Position numbers and translations under genes: made by a program | Shown: one piece after another, positions 26,540 to 35,446 of the stretch | How positions within the stretch are numbered: position 1 is the stretch's first letter | How the letters are laid out: every line of letters begins with the position of its first letter | Assembly (NCBI GenBank): GCA_041596515.1 | Contig: JBFHIJ010000011.1 | Coordinates: 28,056-92,055 of the forward strand | DNA: 64,000 nucleotides | Direction: 5' to 3' | From: JBFHIJ01 sp041596515 | Lineage (GTDB): Bacteria; Bacteroidota; Ignavibacteria; Kapaibacteriales; UBA2268 | Notes under the pieces: generated by a model | The model's input: the letters and a program-made list of their open reading frames with translations, nothing else | Database searches by the model: none | What the model was told of the DNA's origin: nothing

Positions 26540-26592
26540 AGATAATCGTCGCATGACTTAAACAAAAACAACGGCATAATAGGCAAATATTT

Positions 26593-27063
26593 ATGTTCAA
26601 ACTCTCAAAGAAAGTTGAATACGCAATCTTGGCTGTGCAGTATATGGCTATGAATTCTAAAGGTATTGTTTCGGCAAAAGAAATAGCCGAGCACCTTAAT
26701 ATATCTTTTGAGTTCCTTTCTAAAGCCCTTCAAAAGCTGATGAAAAACGGCATCATTGAATCCAAACAAGGAATCAAAGGCGGGTATGTACTTAGCAGGC
26801 CTGCGGAATTGATTTCCCTTGCTGATATTATTAATGCACAAAGTAATGAAATTAGAGTTGTTGATTGTTTGACTGATGATAGCGACTGCGTGTGCGTACG
26901 TGAAGAGGATTGTACTCTTCGCTCACCTATGCAAAACATTCAACAAAGAATAAATTCAATTTTAAAATCAACCAGTTTAGCTGATATTTGTAGTAGCAAA
27001 AAGCCCCTGATAGATGCAAATGAGATATTAAATTATAAATTCGAAGGTAATAGTGATGAATAA
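26593..27063 (+). CDS. Rrf2-family iron-sulfur-dependent transcriptional regulator (IscR/SufR-like)
   Basis: 156 residues. An N-terminal winged helix (KLSKKVEYAILAVQYMA, VSAKEIAEHLNISFEFLSKALQKLMKNGIIESKQGIKGGYVLSRP) is followed by a cysteine cluster with Cys92, Cys99, Cys101 and Cys107. That cluster can hold a Fe-S cofactor. It is the first gene of the suf operon and overlaps sufB by 8 bases. The simplest model is autoregulation: the holo-protein binds the inverted repeat in its own promoter when Fe-S supply is sufficient. Not the same length as E. coli IscR, but the same architecture. Confidence 0.92.
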   Translation: MFKLSKKVEYAILAVQYMAMNSKGIVSAKEIAEHLNISFEFLSKALQKLMKNGIIESKQGIKGGYVLSRPAELISLADIINAQSNEIRVVDCLTDDSDCVCVREEDCTLRSPMQNIQQRINSILKSTSLADICSSKKPLIDANEILNYKFEGNSDE

Positions 27064-28510
27064 AGAGCAAGTAGAACAAAAGTTCCTTGAGGATCTTGCC
27101 CAAAGTGACTATAAGTATGGTTTTACTACCAATATAGAACAGGAATTCGCTCCCAAAGGTTTGGATGAGGATACAGTTAGATTCATTTCTGCTAAGAAAA
27201 ACGAACCTGAGTTTATGCTTGAGTATAGGTTAAAAGCTTTCAGACATTGGCTAACTATGAAAGAACCGGATTGGGCAAAGCTTAGTTATCCTCCTATTGA
27301 TTATCAAGATATTCATTACTATGCTGCACCTAAAAAGAATGAAGGACCTAAAAATTTAGATGAAGTTGACCCGGAAATTTTGGATACTTATGCTAAATTA
27401 GGTATTCCGCTTAATGAACAAAAAAAATTACAAGGTATAGCTGTTGATGCGGTTATGGATAGTGTATCTGTAGCAACTACTTTCAAAGATACACTGTCAA
27501 AATATGGTATCATATTTATGCCAATCAGTGAAGCTCTGCAGGAACATCCTGAATTAGTAAAAAAATACTTAGGTAGCGTAGTGCCTTACACTGACAACTA
27601 CTTTGCGGCTTTAAATGCTGCTGTATTTAGTGATGGCTCGTTTGTATATATTCCAAAGGGTGTAAGATCTCCTATGGAGCTTTCTACATATTTCAGGATT
27701 AACGCCTCTTCTACTGGTCAGTTTGAAAGGACTTTGATTATTGCCGAAGAAGGCAGTTATGTGTCTTATCTTGAGGGATGTACTGCTCCTATGAGAGATG
27801 AAAACCAGCTGCATGCTGCTGTGGTAGAACTGGTTGCGGAAGAGAAAGCTGAAATCAAATACTCTACCGTGCAGAACTGGTACCCGGGAGATAAAGAAGG
27901 AAAAGGCGGCATTTATAATTTTGTGACTAAACGAGGTATGTGTGCAGGATATAAATCAAAAATATCATGGACTCAGGTAGAAACTGGTTCATCGATAACT
28001 TGGAAATATCCAAGCTGTATACTTAAAGGCGAAGAGTCTATAGGAGAGTTTTATTCAGTGGCTATGACTAATAACAGACAAGTAGCTGACACAGGCAGTA
28101 AAATGATTCATATAGGTAAAAACTCTAAAAGTCGTATTGTATCAAAAGGTATCTCTGCCGGCAAGTCGGAAAATAGTTATCGCGGTTTGGTAAAAGTAGG
28201 TAAAAAGGCAGATGGTGCAAGAAACTTTTCACAATGTGACTCTCTTCTTATTGGTGACAAATGCGGCGCTCACACATTCCCTTATTTGGAAATTAGTAAT
28301 AAATCGGCAGTGGTCGAACACGAAGCAACAACTTCAAAAATATCCGAAGATGTAATCTTCTATCTAAACCAAAGAGGGATTAATAATGAAGATGCAGTAG
28401 CTCTGATTGTAAATGGTTATGCCAAAGAAGTTTTAAACAAACTGCCTATGGAATTTGCAGTCGAAGCTCAAAAACTTCTTGCTATAAGTCTTGAAGGCAG
28501 TGTAGGTTAA
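27056..28510 (+). CDS. sufB: Fe-S cluster assembly scaffold protein SufB
   Basis: Central subunit of the SufBCD complex on which Fe-S clusters are built; 484 residues. Contains VVPYTDNYFAALNAAVFSDGSFVYIPKGVRSPMELSTYFRINA, EGCTAPMRDENQLHAAVVEL, GGIYNFVTKRGMCAG, SWTQVETGSSITWKYPSCIL and the C-terminal HEATTSKISEDVIFYLNQRGI. These are conserved SufB blocks. The ATG at 27056 is preferred over a GTG at 27053 and is preceded by GAAGGT. It overlaps the regulator gene. Confidence 0.98.
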   Translation: MNKEQVEQKFLEDLAQSDYKYGFTTNIEQEFAPKGLDEDTVRFISAKKNEPEFMLEYRLKAFRHWLTMKEPDWAKLSYPPIDYQDIHYYAAPKKNEGPKNLDEVDPEILDTYAKLGIPLNEQKKLQGIAVDAVMDSVSVATTFKDTLSKYGIIFMPISEALQEHPELVKKYLGSVVPYTDNYFAALNAAVFSDGSFVYIPKGVRSPMELSTYFRINASSTGQFERTLIIAEEGSYVSYLEGCTAPMRDENQLHAAVVELVAEEKAEIKYSTVQNWYPGDKEGKGGIYNFVTKRGMCAGYKSKISWTQVETGSSITWKYPSCILKGEESIGEFYSVAMTNNRQVADTGSKMIHIGKNSKSRIVSKGISAGKSENSYRGLVKVGKKADGARNFSQCDSLLIGDKCGAHTFPYLEISNKSAVVEHEATTSKISEDVIFYLNQRGINNEDAVALIVNGYAKEVLNKLPMEFAVEAQKLLAISLEGSVG

Positions 28511-28580
28511 TCTTTAGACTTGTGAACTGGAATCAAAATAAATAATATAATAAAATAAAATAGAAATAGGATTTTAGGAT

Positions 28581-29336
28581 ATGTCACTCTTAAAAATAGA
28601 AAATCTTAAAGCAAAAATTGAAGGCAATGAAATATTGCACGGCTTAAATTTAGAAATTAAGCCCGGTGAAATTCATGCAATTATGGGGCCTAATGGTTCT
28701 GGTAAAAGTACTCTTGCTTCTGTATTAGCAGGTAAAGAAGAGTATGAAGTAACGGATGGCAAGGTAACTTTTGACGGTAAAGACTTATTTGAAATGTCTC
28801 CTGAAGAAAGAGCAAGAGAAGGTATGTTTTTAGCTTTCCAATATCCTGTAGAAATTCCGGGAGTTTCTAATGCGAACTTTATGAAAACTGCAGTCAATGA
28901 AATAAGAAAACATAGAGGTCAGGATGCTTTAGATGCAATGGACTTCCTGCAGCTTATGAAAGAAAAAGCTAAATATGTGGAATTAGACTCTCAGTTTCTT
29001 ACTCGTTCAGTGAATCATGGTTTTTCCGGTGGTGAAAAGAAAAGAAACGAAATATTTCAAATGGCTATGTTAGATCCTAAACTTGCTGTTTTGGATGAAA
29101 CAGACTCCGGTTTGGATATTGATGCTCTAAGAATTGTGGCTTCAGGAGTAAACAAACTTAAAAATAAAAACAATTCTTTTGTAGTTATCACTCACTACCA
29201 AAGATTATTAGATTATATAGTACCTGACTATGTTCACGTGTTATACAATGGTCGTATCGTTAAATCAGGCACTAAAGAATTAGCCTTAGAATTGGAAGAA
29301 AAAGGATACGATTGGATTAAAGAACTTGTTGACTAA
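28581..29336 (+). CDS. sufC: Fe-S cluster assembly ATPase SufC
   Basis: ABC-type soluble ATPase of the SufBCD complex, 251 residues. Walker A GPNGSGKST lies near residue 36; the signature reads FSGGEKKRNEIFQM. Walker B (LAVLDETDSGLDIDAL) has the T-D-S-G form typical of SufC. It starts 70 bases after sufB, in the same transcription unit. Confidence 0.98.
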   Translation: MSLLKIENLKAKIEGNEILHGLNLEIKPGEIHAIMGPNGSGKSTLASVLAGKEEYEVTDGKVTFDGKDLFEMSPEERAREGMFLAFQYPVEIPGVSNANFMKTAVNEIRKHRGQDALDAMDFLQLMKEKAKYVELDSQFLTRSVNHGFSGGEKKRNEIFQMAMLDPKLAVLDETDSGLDIDALRIVASGVNKLKNKNNSFVVITHYQRLLDYIVPDYVHVLYNGRIVKSGTKELALELEEKGYDWIKELVD

Positions 29337-29354
29337 TTAAATCAGGTAAAAAGA

Positions 29355-30653
29355 ATGTCAAAAACTGAATTTATAAATAAAATTGCCTCTGAGTTCGAAA
29401 CTTTGTCCTCTCATCTGAACGGACAAAAAGACTCTGACTCTTATGGCAAAAGAAAAGAAGCTATAGCGGCTTTTAATGAAGCCGGACTTCCAACTTTAAA
29501 ACATGAGCATTGGAAATACACAAAACTTTCTTTTTTGCATCAATTTGATTTTGATTTTGCTATTGGTGGTAATGTCAGCAAAGAAGAAGTTGAAGCTAAA
29601 GTCCCTAAATTTGATGCCTATAAGTTGGTTTTTGTAAATGGAATTTACAATGCAAGCTTATCAGATGATGTCAAAGTAAAAGGATTGACAATAGATAATC
29701 TTTCAAAAGTACTTGCAAAAAAAGAAGTTGCAGCGCTATACTCGCAAGTAGCGGATTATAAAAAGAATCCATTTCTTGCTTTAAATACTGCGATGTCTTT
29801 CGAAGGTGCTTATGTCAAAGTACATAAAAACACCGTGATAGACAAACCTTTGCATGTTGTTATTATTAACGAAAGCAAAGAAAAATCTTCAAAATCATAT
29901 TTTAGAAATATGATTGAAGTTGGTGAAAATGCTTCTGTTAAAATAATAGAAACAAATCATACATTTGGCGACAATGCTGCTCTGACTAATGTGGTATCTG
30001 AAATATTTCTTGCTCAAAATGCAAAATCAGAATATCACAAATTGCAGATAGATGTTGATAACTCATATTACTTGGGTACAGTTCAGGCTTATCAGGAAAG
30101 AGATTCGCATTTCAAAAGTTCCTCGATTAGTCTGTCCGGAAAGTTTGTTAGAAATAATTTGGATAGTGTGTTGAATGGCAAAGGTTGCTTGACAGATTTT
30201 GACGGATTCTATTATGCAGAAAAAGACAATCTGGTAGATAATCATACATTTATCGACCATGCGAACCCACATTGTGACAGCAATGAGTTTTACAAAGGTA
30301 TCATGAATGATAAAGGTACAGCAGTATTTAATGGTAAAATCTTAGTACGGCCTGATGCTCAGCAGACTAATGCTTATCAGTCAAATAAAAATATTTTACT
30401 TTCAGATGATGCTACAATCAATACGAAGCCTGAACTTGAAATTTATGCGGATGACGTAAAATGCAGTCATGGTGCTACTTGTGGTTATTTGGACGAAGAG
30501 TCCTTATTCTATTTGAAAGCACGTGGTATTGGTGAAAAAGAAGCAAAAACTCTACTTCTAAATGCGTTTGCAGGAGAAGTATTCGAACGAATAGGAATTG
30601 AAGACTTGAGAAACTATGCAATCGAATTGGCATTTAGCAGACTTCATTTTTAG
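29355..30653 (+). CDS. sufD: Fe-S cluster assembly protein SufD
   Basis: SufB paralogue of 432 residues and third subunit of the SufBCD complex. A helical N-terminal part (about 1-90, with LKHEHWKYTKLSFL) is followed by the beta-helix core. The core has the end motif EIYADDVKCSHGATCGYLDEESLFYLKARGI, which is the most conserved SufD/SufB stretch. It lies 18 bases downstream of sufC. Confidence 0.97.
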   Translation: MSKTEFINKIASEFETLSSHLNGQKDSDSYGKRKEAIAAFNEAGLPTLKHEHWKYTKLSFLHQFDFDFAIGGNVSKEEVEAKVPKFDAYKLVFVNGIYNASLSDDVKVKGLTIDNLSKVLAKKEVAALYSQVADYKKNPFLALNTAMSFEGAYVKVHKNTVIDKPLHVVIINESKEKSSKSYFRNMIEVGENASVKIIETNHTFGDNAALTNVVSEIFLAQNAKSEYHKLQIDVDNSYYLGTVQAYQERDSHFKSSSISLSGKFVRNNLDSVLNGKGCLTDFDGFYYAEKDNLVDNHTFIDHANPHCDSNEFYKGIMNDKGTAVFNGKILVRPDAQQTNAYQSNKNILLSDDATINTKPELEIYADDVKCSHGATCGYLDEESLFYLKARGIGEKEAKTLLLNAFAGEVFERIGIEDLRNYAIELAFSRLHF

Positions 30654-30722
30654 TTTGCTAAAAAAACAATAGCTATTCATACATAGTGTTTTCAAAATAC
30701 AGGATATGCAAGGATTAGGATA

Positions 30723-31946
30723 ATGTCAACTTTTGATGTAAACAAAGTGCGAGCTGATTTCCCGACATTGACTCAAAAAGTCAGAGGCAAGGATTTAGTA
30801 TATTTGGATAATGCAGCCACATCACATAAGCCTAAGTGTGTTATTGATGCTGTTAGTGATTTCTATAGAAACTATAACAGCAACATTCACAGAGGTGTGC
30901 ATAAGCTTAGCCAGATTGCTACAGATAAGTACGAAAATGCTCGCAAAATCATAAAAGATTTTATGAATGCTGATTCTACTGAAGAAATAATTTTTACCAA
31001 AGGAACAACGGATTCTATGAATTTGTTTGCTAATTCTTTTGGGAAGGCGTATTTGAAAGCAGACGATGAAATACTAATATCTCACATGGAACACCATTCA
31101 AATATAGTGCCATGGCAGATACTTTGTGAAGATAGAGGGTGTAAGCTAAAAGTAGCTCCAATCAATGACAAAGGTGAGATAATTTGGGAAGAATTTGAAA
31201 AACTAATTACTGATAAGACTAAGCTTATTTCTGTTGTACATATATCAAATTCACTTGGTACTGTAAATCCTATTAAAAAGATTATAGATGCAGGTCATGC
31301 CCGTGGTATACCTGTAATGATAGATGGTGCTCAGTCTATCCATCATGTAGAAATAGATGTGAAAGAGCTTGATTGTGATTTCTTTGCTTTTTCAGGACAT
31401 AAGATATATGGTCCTACGGGTATCGGTGTGCTCTACGGCAAAAAGAAATATCTAAATGAAATACCGCCATATCAAGGTGGAGGAGATATGATTCTATCCG
31501 TGAGCTTCGAAAAAACAATTTATAACGAGTTGCCTTACAAATTTGAAGCAGGTACTCCTAATATTGCCGGAGCTATTGGTCTTGGTGAAGCTATAAGATA
31601 TGTTTCTGAACTGGGAATTCGTAATATTGCAGAATATGAAAAAGAGCTATTAGATTATGCTACTGAGCAAGTTTCGGCTATTCCCGGAGTGAATATTATC
31701 GGGACTGCAGACAAGAAAGCGAGTGTACTATCTTTCGTCATGGAAGCAGCACATCCTCATGATGTAGGCACTATGATGGATATGGATGGAGTCGCTATCC
31801 GAACGGGGCATCACTGCACAGAACCGGTAATGAGAAGATTTGAAGTGCCGGCTACTTCCCGAGCATCTTTTTCTTTTTACAATACGAAGGAAGAGATAGA
31901 CGTTTTAGTAAAATCGATTGCAAAGATAATCGATATGTTTAGTTAG
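30723..31946 (+). CDS. sufS: cysteine desulfurase SufS
   Basis: PLP enzyme that extracts sulfur from cysteine for cluster assembly; 407 residues. The PLP lysine is K227 in FSGHKIYGPTGIG, and the persulfide-carrying cysteine is C365 in RTGHHCTEP. HMEHHSNIVPWQ and the group-II (SufS-type) short loop before GHHC fit SufS, not IscS. It pairs with SufU, encoded 14 bases downstream, as in Firmicutes and Bacteroidota. Confidence 0.98.
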   Translation: MSTFDVNKVRADFPTLTQKVRGKDLVYLDNAATSHKPKCVIDAVSDFYRNYNSNIHRGVHKLSQIATDKYENARKIIKDFMNADSTEEIIFTKGTTDSMNLFANSFGKAYLKADDEILISHMEHHSNIVPWQILCEDRGCKLKVAPINDKGEIIWEEFEKLITDKTKLISVVHISNSLGTVNPIKKIIDAGHARGIPVMIDGAQSIHHVEIDVKELDCDFFAFSGHKIYGPTGIGVLYGKKKYLNEIPPYQGGGDMILSVSFEKTIYNELPYKFEAGTPNIAGAIGLGEAIRYVSELGIRNIAEYEKELLDYATEQVSAIPGVNIIGTADKKASVLSFVMEAAHPHDVGTMMDMDGVAIRTGHHCTEPVMRRFEVPATSRASFSFYNTKEEIDVLVKSIAKIIDMFS

Positions 31947-31960
31947 AAAAGGCATAAATC

Positions 31961-32416
31961 ATGAATGAATTACAAGAGTTATATCAACAGGTTATCTTAG
32001 ATCACAATAAAAATCCTAGAAATTTCGGGATATTAGATACTTGCACTCATACTGCTGAAGGGCACAACCCGCTCTGCGGAGATCATATAGATCTTTTTGT
32101 AGAGATGAAAGAGGACGTAATAGAAGATGTAAAATTCAAAGGTGCCGGCTGTGCTATTTCTAAAGCATCAGCTTCAATTATGACTACTTTGCTCAAAGGC
32201 AAAACAGTTGCTCAAGCTAAAGAGATGTTTACTGAGTTCCATGAGTTAGTGACATCTGACCCCGAATCGGATCCTGATGTTGTAAATCTTGGTAAACTTG
32301 CAGTTTTCTGCGGAGTTAGAGAGTTTCCTGCAAGAGTGAAATGTGCAAGTTTAGCATGGCACACATTAATGAATGCACTAGAAGAAAAAGAAAAAGCTGC
32401 AAAAACGGAGGAATAA
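31961..32416 (+). CDS. sufU: zinc-dependent sulfurtransferase / scaffold SufU
   Basis: 151 residues. Ligands Cys39 and Asp41 (NPLCGDH), Cys64 (GAGCAISKAS) and Cys128 (RVKCASLAWHTL) are intact. The insertion between strands (about 82-105), which separates SufU from IscU, is present. SufU accepts persulfide sulfur from SufS in characterised systems. It is followed two bases later by sufT. Confidence 0.96.
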   Translation: MNELQELYQQVILDHNKNPRNFGILDTCTHTAEGHNPLCGDHIDLFVEMKEDVIEDVKFKGAGCAISKASASIMTTLLKGKTVAQAKEMFTEFHELVTSDPESDPDVVNLGKLAVFCGVREFPARVKCASLAWHTLMNALEEKEKAAKTEE

Positions 32417-32418
32417 AA

Positions 32419-32736
32419 ATGGCTATATCTCCACAAGAATTAGAAAAAAAAGTTATAGAAGAAATTAAAGATATATTTGATCCGGAAATACCGGTGAATA
32501 TCTATGATTTAGGTCTTATTTATGATATTAGCGTAACTGCTCAAAACGAGGTAGTAGTGCTTATGACTCTTACTTCTCCAAACTGCCCTGTGGCTGAGGG
32601 ATTGCCCACTGATGTGCAGGAAAGGATAAAGGATATACCTGAGGTAACGAATGCAAAGGTACTGCTGACTTTTGATCCACCTTGGACAAAAGACCTTCTG
32701 AGTGATGCCGCCAAGTTAGAACTCGGATTGTTATAA
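32419..32736 (+). CDS. sufT: SUF-associated MIP18-family protein SufT
   Basis: 105-residue DUF59/MIP18-type protein involved in late Fe-S maturation. Contains EIKDIFDPEIPVNIYDLGLIYDI, VVVLMTLTSPNCPVAEGLP (conserved Cys) and VTNAKVLLTFDPPWTKDLLSDAAK. The open frame reaches 32341, inside sufU, but the ATG at 32419 with GGAGGA-like bases upstream is the sensible start. Position directly after sufU supports the name. Confidence 0.93.
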   Translation: MAISPQELEKKVIEEIKDIFDPEIPVNIYDLGLIYDISVTAQNEVVVLMTLTSPNCPVAEGLPTDVQERIKDIPEVTNAKVLLTFDPPWTKDLLSDAAKLELGLL

Positions 32737-32751
32737 TAATTTACTGATGCA

Positions 32752-33804
32752 ATGGGAATTAAATTTCATAAACTGAAGGTAAGTAAAGTTATCAGAGAAA
32801 CAGAAGAAGCAGTAGCTTTGTCATTTGATATACCGGAAAGCCTAAAAAATACATTTGAATATAAACACGGTCAGTTTTTGACCCTTAAATTCGATGTTAA
32901 TGGTAAAGAGGAGAGACGTGCTTACTCTATATGCAGTAGCCCGGTAGTTGACGAAGGTGTCTCTGTAGCAGTTAAAAAAATTGCAAATGGCACAGTTTCT
33001 AAATATATTACTGAGCAAATTAAACCGGGAGACGAAGTCGAAGTCATGAAGCCAATGGGCAGATTTACTATTGATTTGAATCCGGAAAATGAGAAACTTT
33101 ACTATCATATCGGTGCCGGTAGTGGGATAACACCGCTTATCTCAATTATAAAAACAACTTTAGCAGTTGAACCCAAAAGTATAGTTCATTTGCTTTATGC
33201 AAATAAAAACCAGAGTTCGATACTTTTTGCTAAAGAATTTCAGAATTTACAAATAAAATATGGTAATCGTTTTAGGATTACTTATATATATAGCCGACCT
33301 ACAAGTAAGTGGCAAGGACTAAAAGGGCGCATTACAAAAGACCTAGTAAATAACTTTATTGCTGCCCATGAAGAAGATGAAAAGGGTCGAGAGTTCTTTA
33401 TGTGTGGACCTTCAGGGATGATGGAAACGGTTGAAAGCACTTTGAAGGAAGATGGTGTGGTAGATAAAAATATTCATAAAGAATCATTTAATGCTACACT
33501 GCCAAAAAAACAGGAAGAAGAGGTAAAAGCTCATAAAGTCAAAATAAGGATTTATGGCGAAGAGCACGAAATTATGGTCGAGCCTGAAGAAACAATAATA
33601 ATGGCATCCATGCGAGAGGGGCAAGATCCTCCATACAGTTGCCAGATTGGTGCCTGCTCTACTTGTAGAGCAAAAGTTCTGTCAGGGAAAGTTAAAATGG
33701 ATGAAAACGAAGGTCTGACGGATCAAGAAGTTGCAGACGGGTACGTACTGTCATGCACTGCACATCCGCTTACAGATGATGTATATGTAGATTTCGATGT
33801 TTAA
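32752..33804 (+). CDS. PaaE-like flavin- and 2Fe-2S-dependent oxidoreductase
   Basis: 350 residues in three modules. The FAD-binding barrel is at about 1-105, with RRAYSICSSPV. The NAD(P)-binding domain is at about 110-235, with HIGAGSGITPLISII and FFMCGPSGMMETV. The C-terminal plant-type ferredoxin domain is at about 255-350, with CQIGACSTCRAKV and a fourth Cys in VLSCTAHP. Together these form a one-chain electron-transfer chain from NAD(P)H to a partner, as in PaaE and related reductases. The location between sufT and the A-type carrier gene suggests a role in supplying electrons to Fe-S assembly, but this is inference; no monooxygenase gene is nearby. Confidence 0.9.
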   Translation: MGIKFHKLKVSKVIRETEEAVALSFDIPESLKNTFEYKHGQFLTLKFDVNGKEERRAYSICSSPVVDEGVSVAVKKIANGTVSKYITEQIKPGDEVEVMKPMGRFTIDLNPENEKLYYHIGAGSGITPLISIIKTTLAVEPKSIVHLLYANKNQSSILFAKEFQNLQIKYGNRFRITYIYSRPTSKWQGLKGRITKDLVNNFIAAHEEDEKGREFFMCGPSGMMETVESTLKEDGVVDKNIHKESFNATLPKKQEEEVKAHKVKIRIYGEEHEIMVEPEETIIMASMREGQDPPYSCQIGACSTCRAKVLSGKVKMDENEGLTDQEVADGYVLSCTAHPLTDDVYVDFDV

Positions 33805-33827
33805 TCTAAAATAAATAGGGAAACGCA

Positions 33828-34226
33828 ATGAGCGATACAATCCAGCAAATGGAAGTCAGAATTCCTACAGATGTAATTGGTTCTGAAACTTCAGATGATA
33901 TTATCATCACTCAGATAGCTATTGAAAAAGTAGTAGCTGTAAAAAATGAAAATAATATTGGCGATGAAATGCGTCTTAGAATAGGTGCCCAAAGTGGTGG
34001 TTGCTCTGGTATGCAATATGTTATGGGCTTTGACGATAAAACTAACGAAGGTGATAAAGTTATCGAATTAGACTCAATTAGTGTAGTTGTTGATAACAAA
34101 AGTCTATTTTACTTGATGGGAGTTACTTTGGATTACAAAGAAACTGAACAAGGAAGTGGGTTTGTTTTCAATAATCCTAATAACGTACACTCTTGTGGTT
34201 GTGGTGGCGGTGGTCATCAGCACTAA
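33828..34226 (+). CDS. A-type iron-sulfur carrier (SufA/ErpA/IscA-like)
   Basis: 132 residues with the three conserved cysteines of A-type carriers: Cys59 (GGCSGMQY) and Cys123/Cys125 (HSCGCGGG). An unusual N-terminal extension of about 25 residues precedes the core (IAIEKVVAVKNEN...). It likely transfers assembled clusters to target proteins. It is the last gene of the suf operon and ends in a 16-bp stem. SufA, ErpA and IscA cannot be separated by eye. Confidence 0.92.
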   Translation: MSDTIQQMEVRIPTDVIGSETSDDIIITQIAIEKVVAVKNENNIGDEMRLRIGAQSGGCSGMQYVMGFDDKTNEGDKVIELDSISVVVDNKSLFYLMGVTLDYKETEQGSGFVFNNPNNVHSCGCGGGGHQH

Positions 34227-34230
34227 AATA

Positions 34231-34273
34231 TTAATAAAGCCGTAAGAGATTAACTCACTTACGGCTTTATTAA
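34231..34273. terminator. bidirectional terminator after the suf operon
   Basis: Perfect 16-base arms TTAATAAAGCCGTAAG / CTTACGGCTTTATTAA with an 11-base loop. It is placed between the A-type carrier gene and the convergent gene at 34297. A- and T-rich ends on both sides fit a terminator working in both directions. Confidence 0.85.
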
Positions 34274-34296
34274 TTACAATCGTTGATGTTAAAATT

Positions 34297-34662
34297 CTAA
34301 TCTACATCTTCCCATGGCAAATTTACCTTAATTGACATAGCTTTTGGAAGTGAGCCGATGATAGCTGGATCTAACGTTCTATTTAAAAATAGAGATATAC
34401 CCGGCTGTTTATTGGCGGAAGCTTCAGCCCAACTTACATAAACACCAATATGCTGGAAAGCCTGAATAGCTAATTCCGCTTTATTTGTCTTCAATTGAGC
34501 ACCTATATTACCATAACCAACACTTAAAAACTTAGTATTTTTTCCTGTACCAGTCCAAATAACAAAAACTCCCTCTGAGCCTTGAATAAATTCGTGATTA
34601 AGATCGAGCTTAAATAAATTGCACCATTGGTTTCCTTTGCATTTAAACCATTCTAAAGTCAT
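34297..34662 (-). CDS. uncharacterised small protein, GIY-YIG-like pattern
   Basis: 121 residues of a family I know only as hypothetical. Fixed features: EWFKCKGNQWCNLFKLDL at the start, GVFVIWTG and SVGYGNIGAQLK in the middle, VSWAEAS, and a C-terminal KVNLPWEDVD. The GVFVIW...VGYGNIGAQL order is reminiscent of the GIY-YIG fold, but the catalytic residues of nucleases are not evident, so function is open. A Shine-Dalgarno (AAAGGA) precedes the ATG at 34662. It is convergent with the suf operon and 20 bases from RsmE in the same direction. Confidence 0.65.
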   Translation of the reverse strand: MTLEWFKCKGNQWCNLFKLDLNHEFIQGSEGVFVIWTGTGKNTKFLSVGYGNIGAQLKTNKAELAIQAFQHIGVYVSWAEASANKQPGISLFLNRTLDPAIIGSLPKAMSIKVNLPWEDVD

Positions 34663-34682
34663 ATATTTATCCTTTAAAAAAA

Positions 34683-35381
34683 TTATTTGTTAACTAAGTA
34701 AGATAAGCCACATATCGCAGCAGTTTCTGCTCTTAGCCTTCTGCTACCCAATTTCCACTTTGTAGAATTATGTTCAATTAGAAGAGATAATTCATCATTT
34801 GAAAAGCCGCCTTCAGGACCTGCTAATAGTATAATTTCCGAATCATCTAAGAAGCAATCTGTACTAGGTTCATTTCCATCTTCATCCAATAGGATTAAAT
34901 GGTAATTGCTTCTTAAAGTTAATAACTGATTCAGTTTAATATTATTGTGAATTTTTGGCAAAAAAGCTCTTTTACACTGTTTTATGGCAGCAATTGCCTT
35001 AGATTCAAGTCTTTCATCAGTTAATTTTAGCCTTTCGCTAAAATCTGTATCTAAGATATAAATATTTTTGACACCAAGTTCAATTGCTTTTTCGATAGCA
35101 AATTCCATTCTATCTCTATTGGAAAGTCTTCCAATTGCCAAGGAATAATTGAGTTTTGCTTCGCCTCGTCCTCCGATGAACTCGATAGGAGAAAGCTCAA
35201 AAGTATTCTTATCATGCCGTGTGACGCTACACATAGCCATAAGGCCTGTTCCGTTTGTAACAAGTATTTGCTCATCCGGATTCAGCCTAAGTGCTTTTAT
35301 ATGCTTACATTCTTCAAAAGGAGGAATGAAAGCAGGCGTTTTATTTTCAAGTAGCTTATAATAAATGCATTCCATAAACAT
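34683..35381 (-). CDS. rsmE: 16S rRNA (uracil(1498)-N(3))-methyltransferase RsmE
   Basis: SPOUT-class RNA methyltransferase, 232 residues. Conserved features are the N-terminal PUA-like part (HIKALRLNPDEQILVTNGTG) and the C-terminal knot motifs LLAGPEGGFSNDEL and KLGSRRLRAETAAICGL. An internal ATG at 35375 is the alternative start. It is divergent from the HD-phosphohydrolase gene; the short region between them must hold both promoters. Confidence 0.94.
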   Translation of the reverse strand: MFMECIYYKLLENKTPAFIPPFEECKHIKALRLNPDEQILVTNGTGLMAMCSVTRHDKNTFELSPIEFIGGRGEAKLNYSLAIGRLSNRDRMEFAIEKAIELGVKNIYILDTDFSERLKLTDERLESKAIAAIKQCKRAFLPKIHNNIKLNQLLTLRSNYHLILLDEDGNEPSTDCFLDDSEIILLAGPEGGFSNDELSLLIEHNSTKWKLGSRRLRAETAAICGLSYLVNK

Positions 35382-35446
35382 TAATACTATCGGTTATTCA
35401 AAGGAATTTATTATTTTTGATTATCAGTATAATCAGGTTATTTATT

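Noticed and set aside
26593..34226. A new stress-response system in the suf region
   Set aside because: Every gene can be assigned to the known SUF pathway except the reductase, which is listed as a finding of its own.
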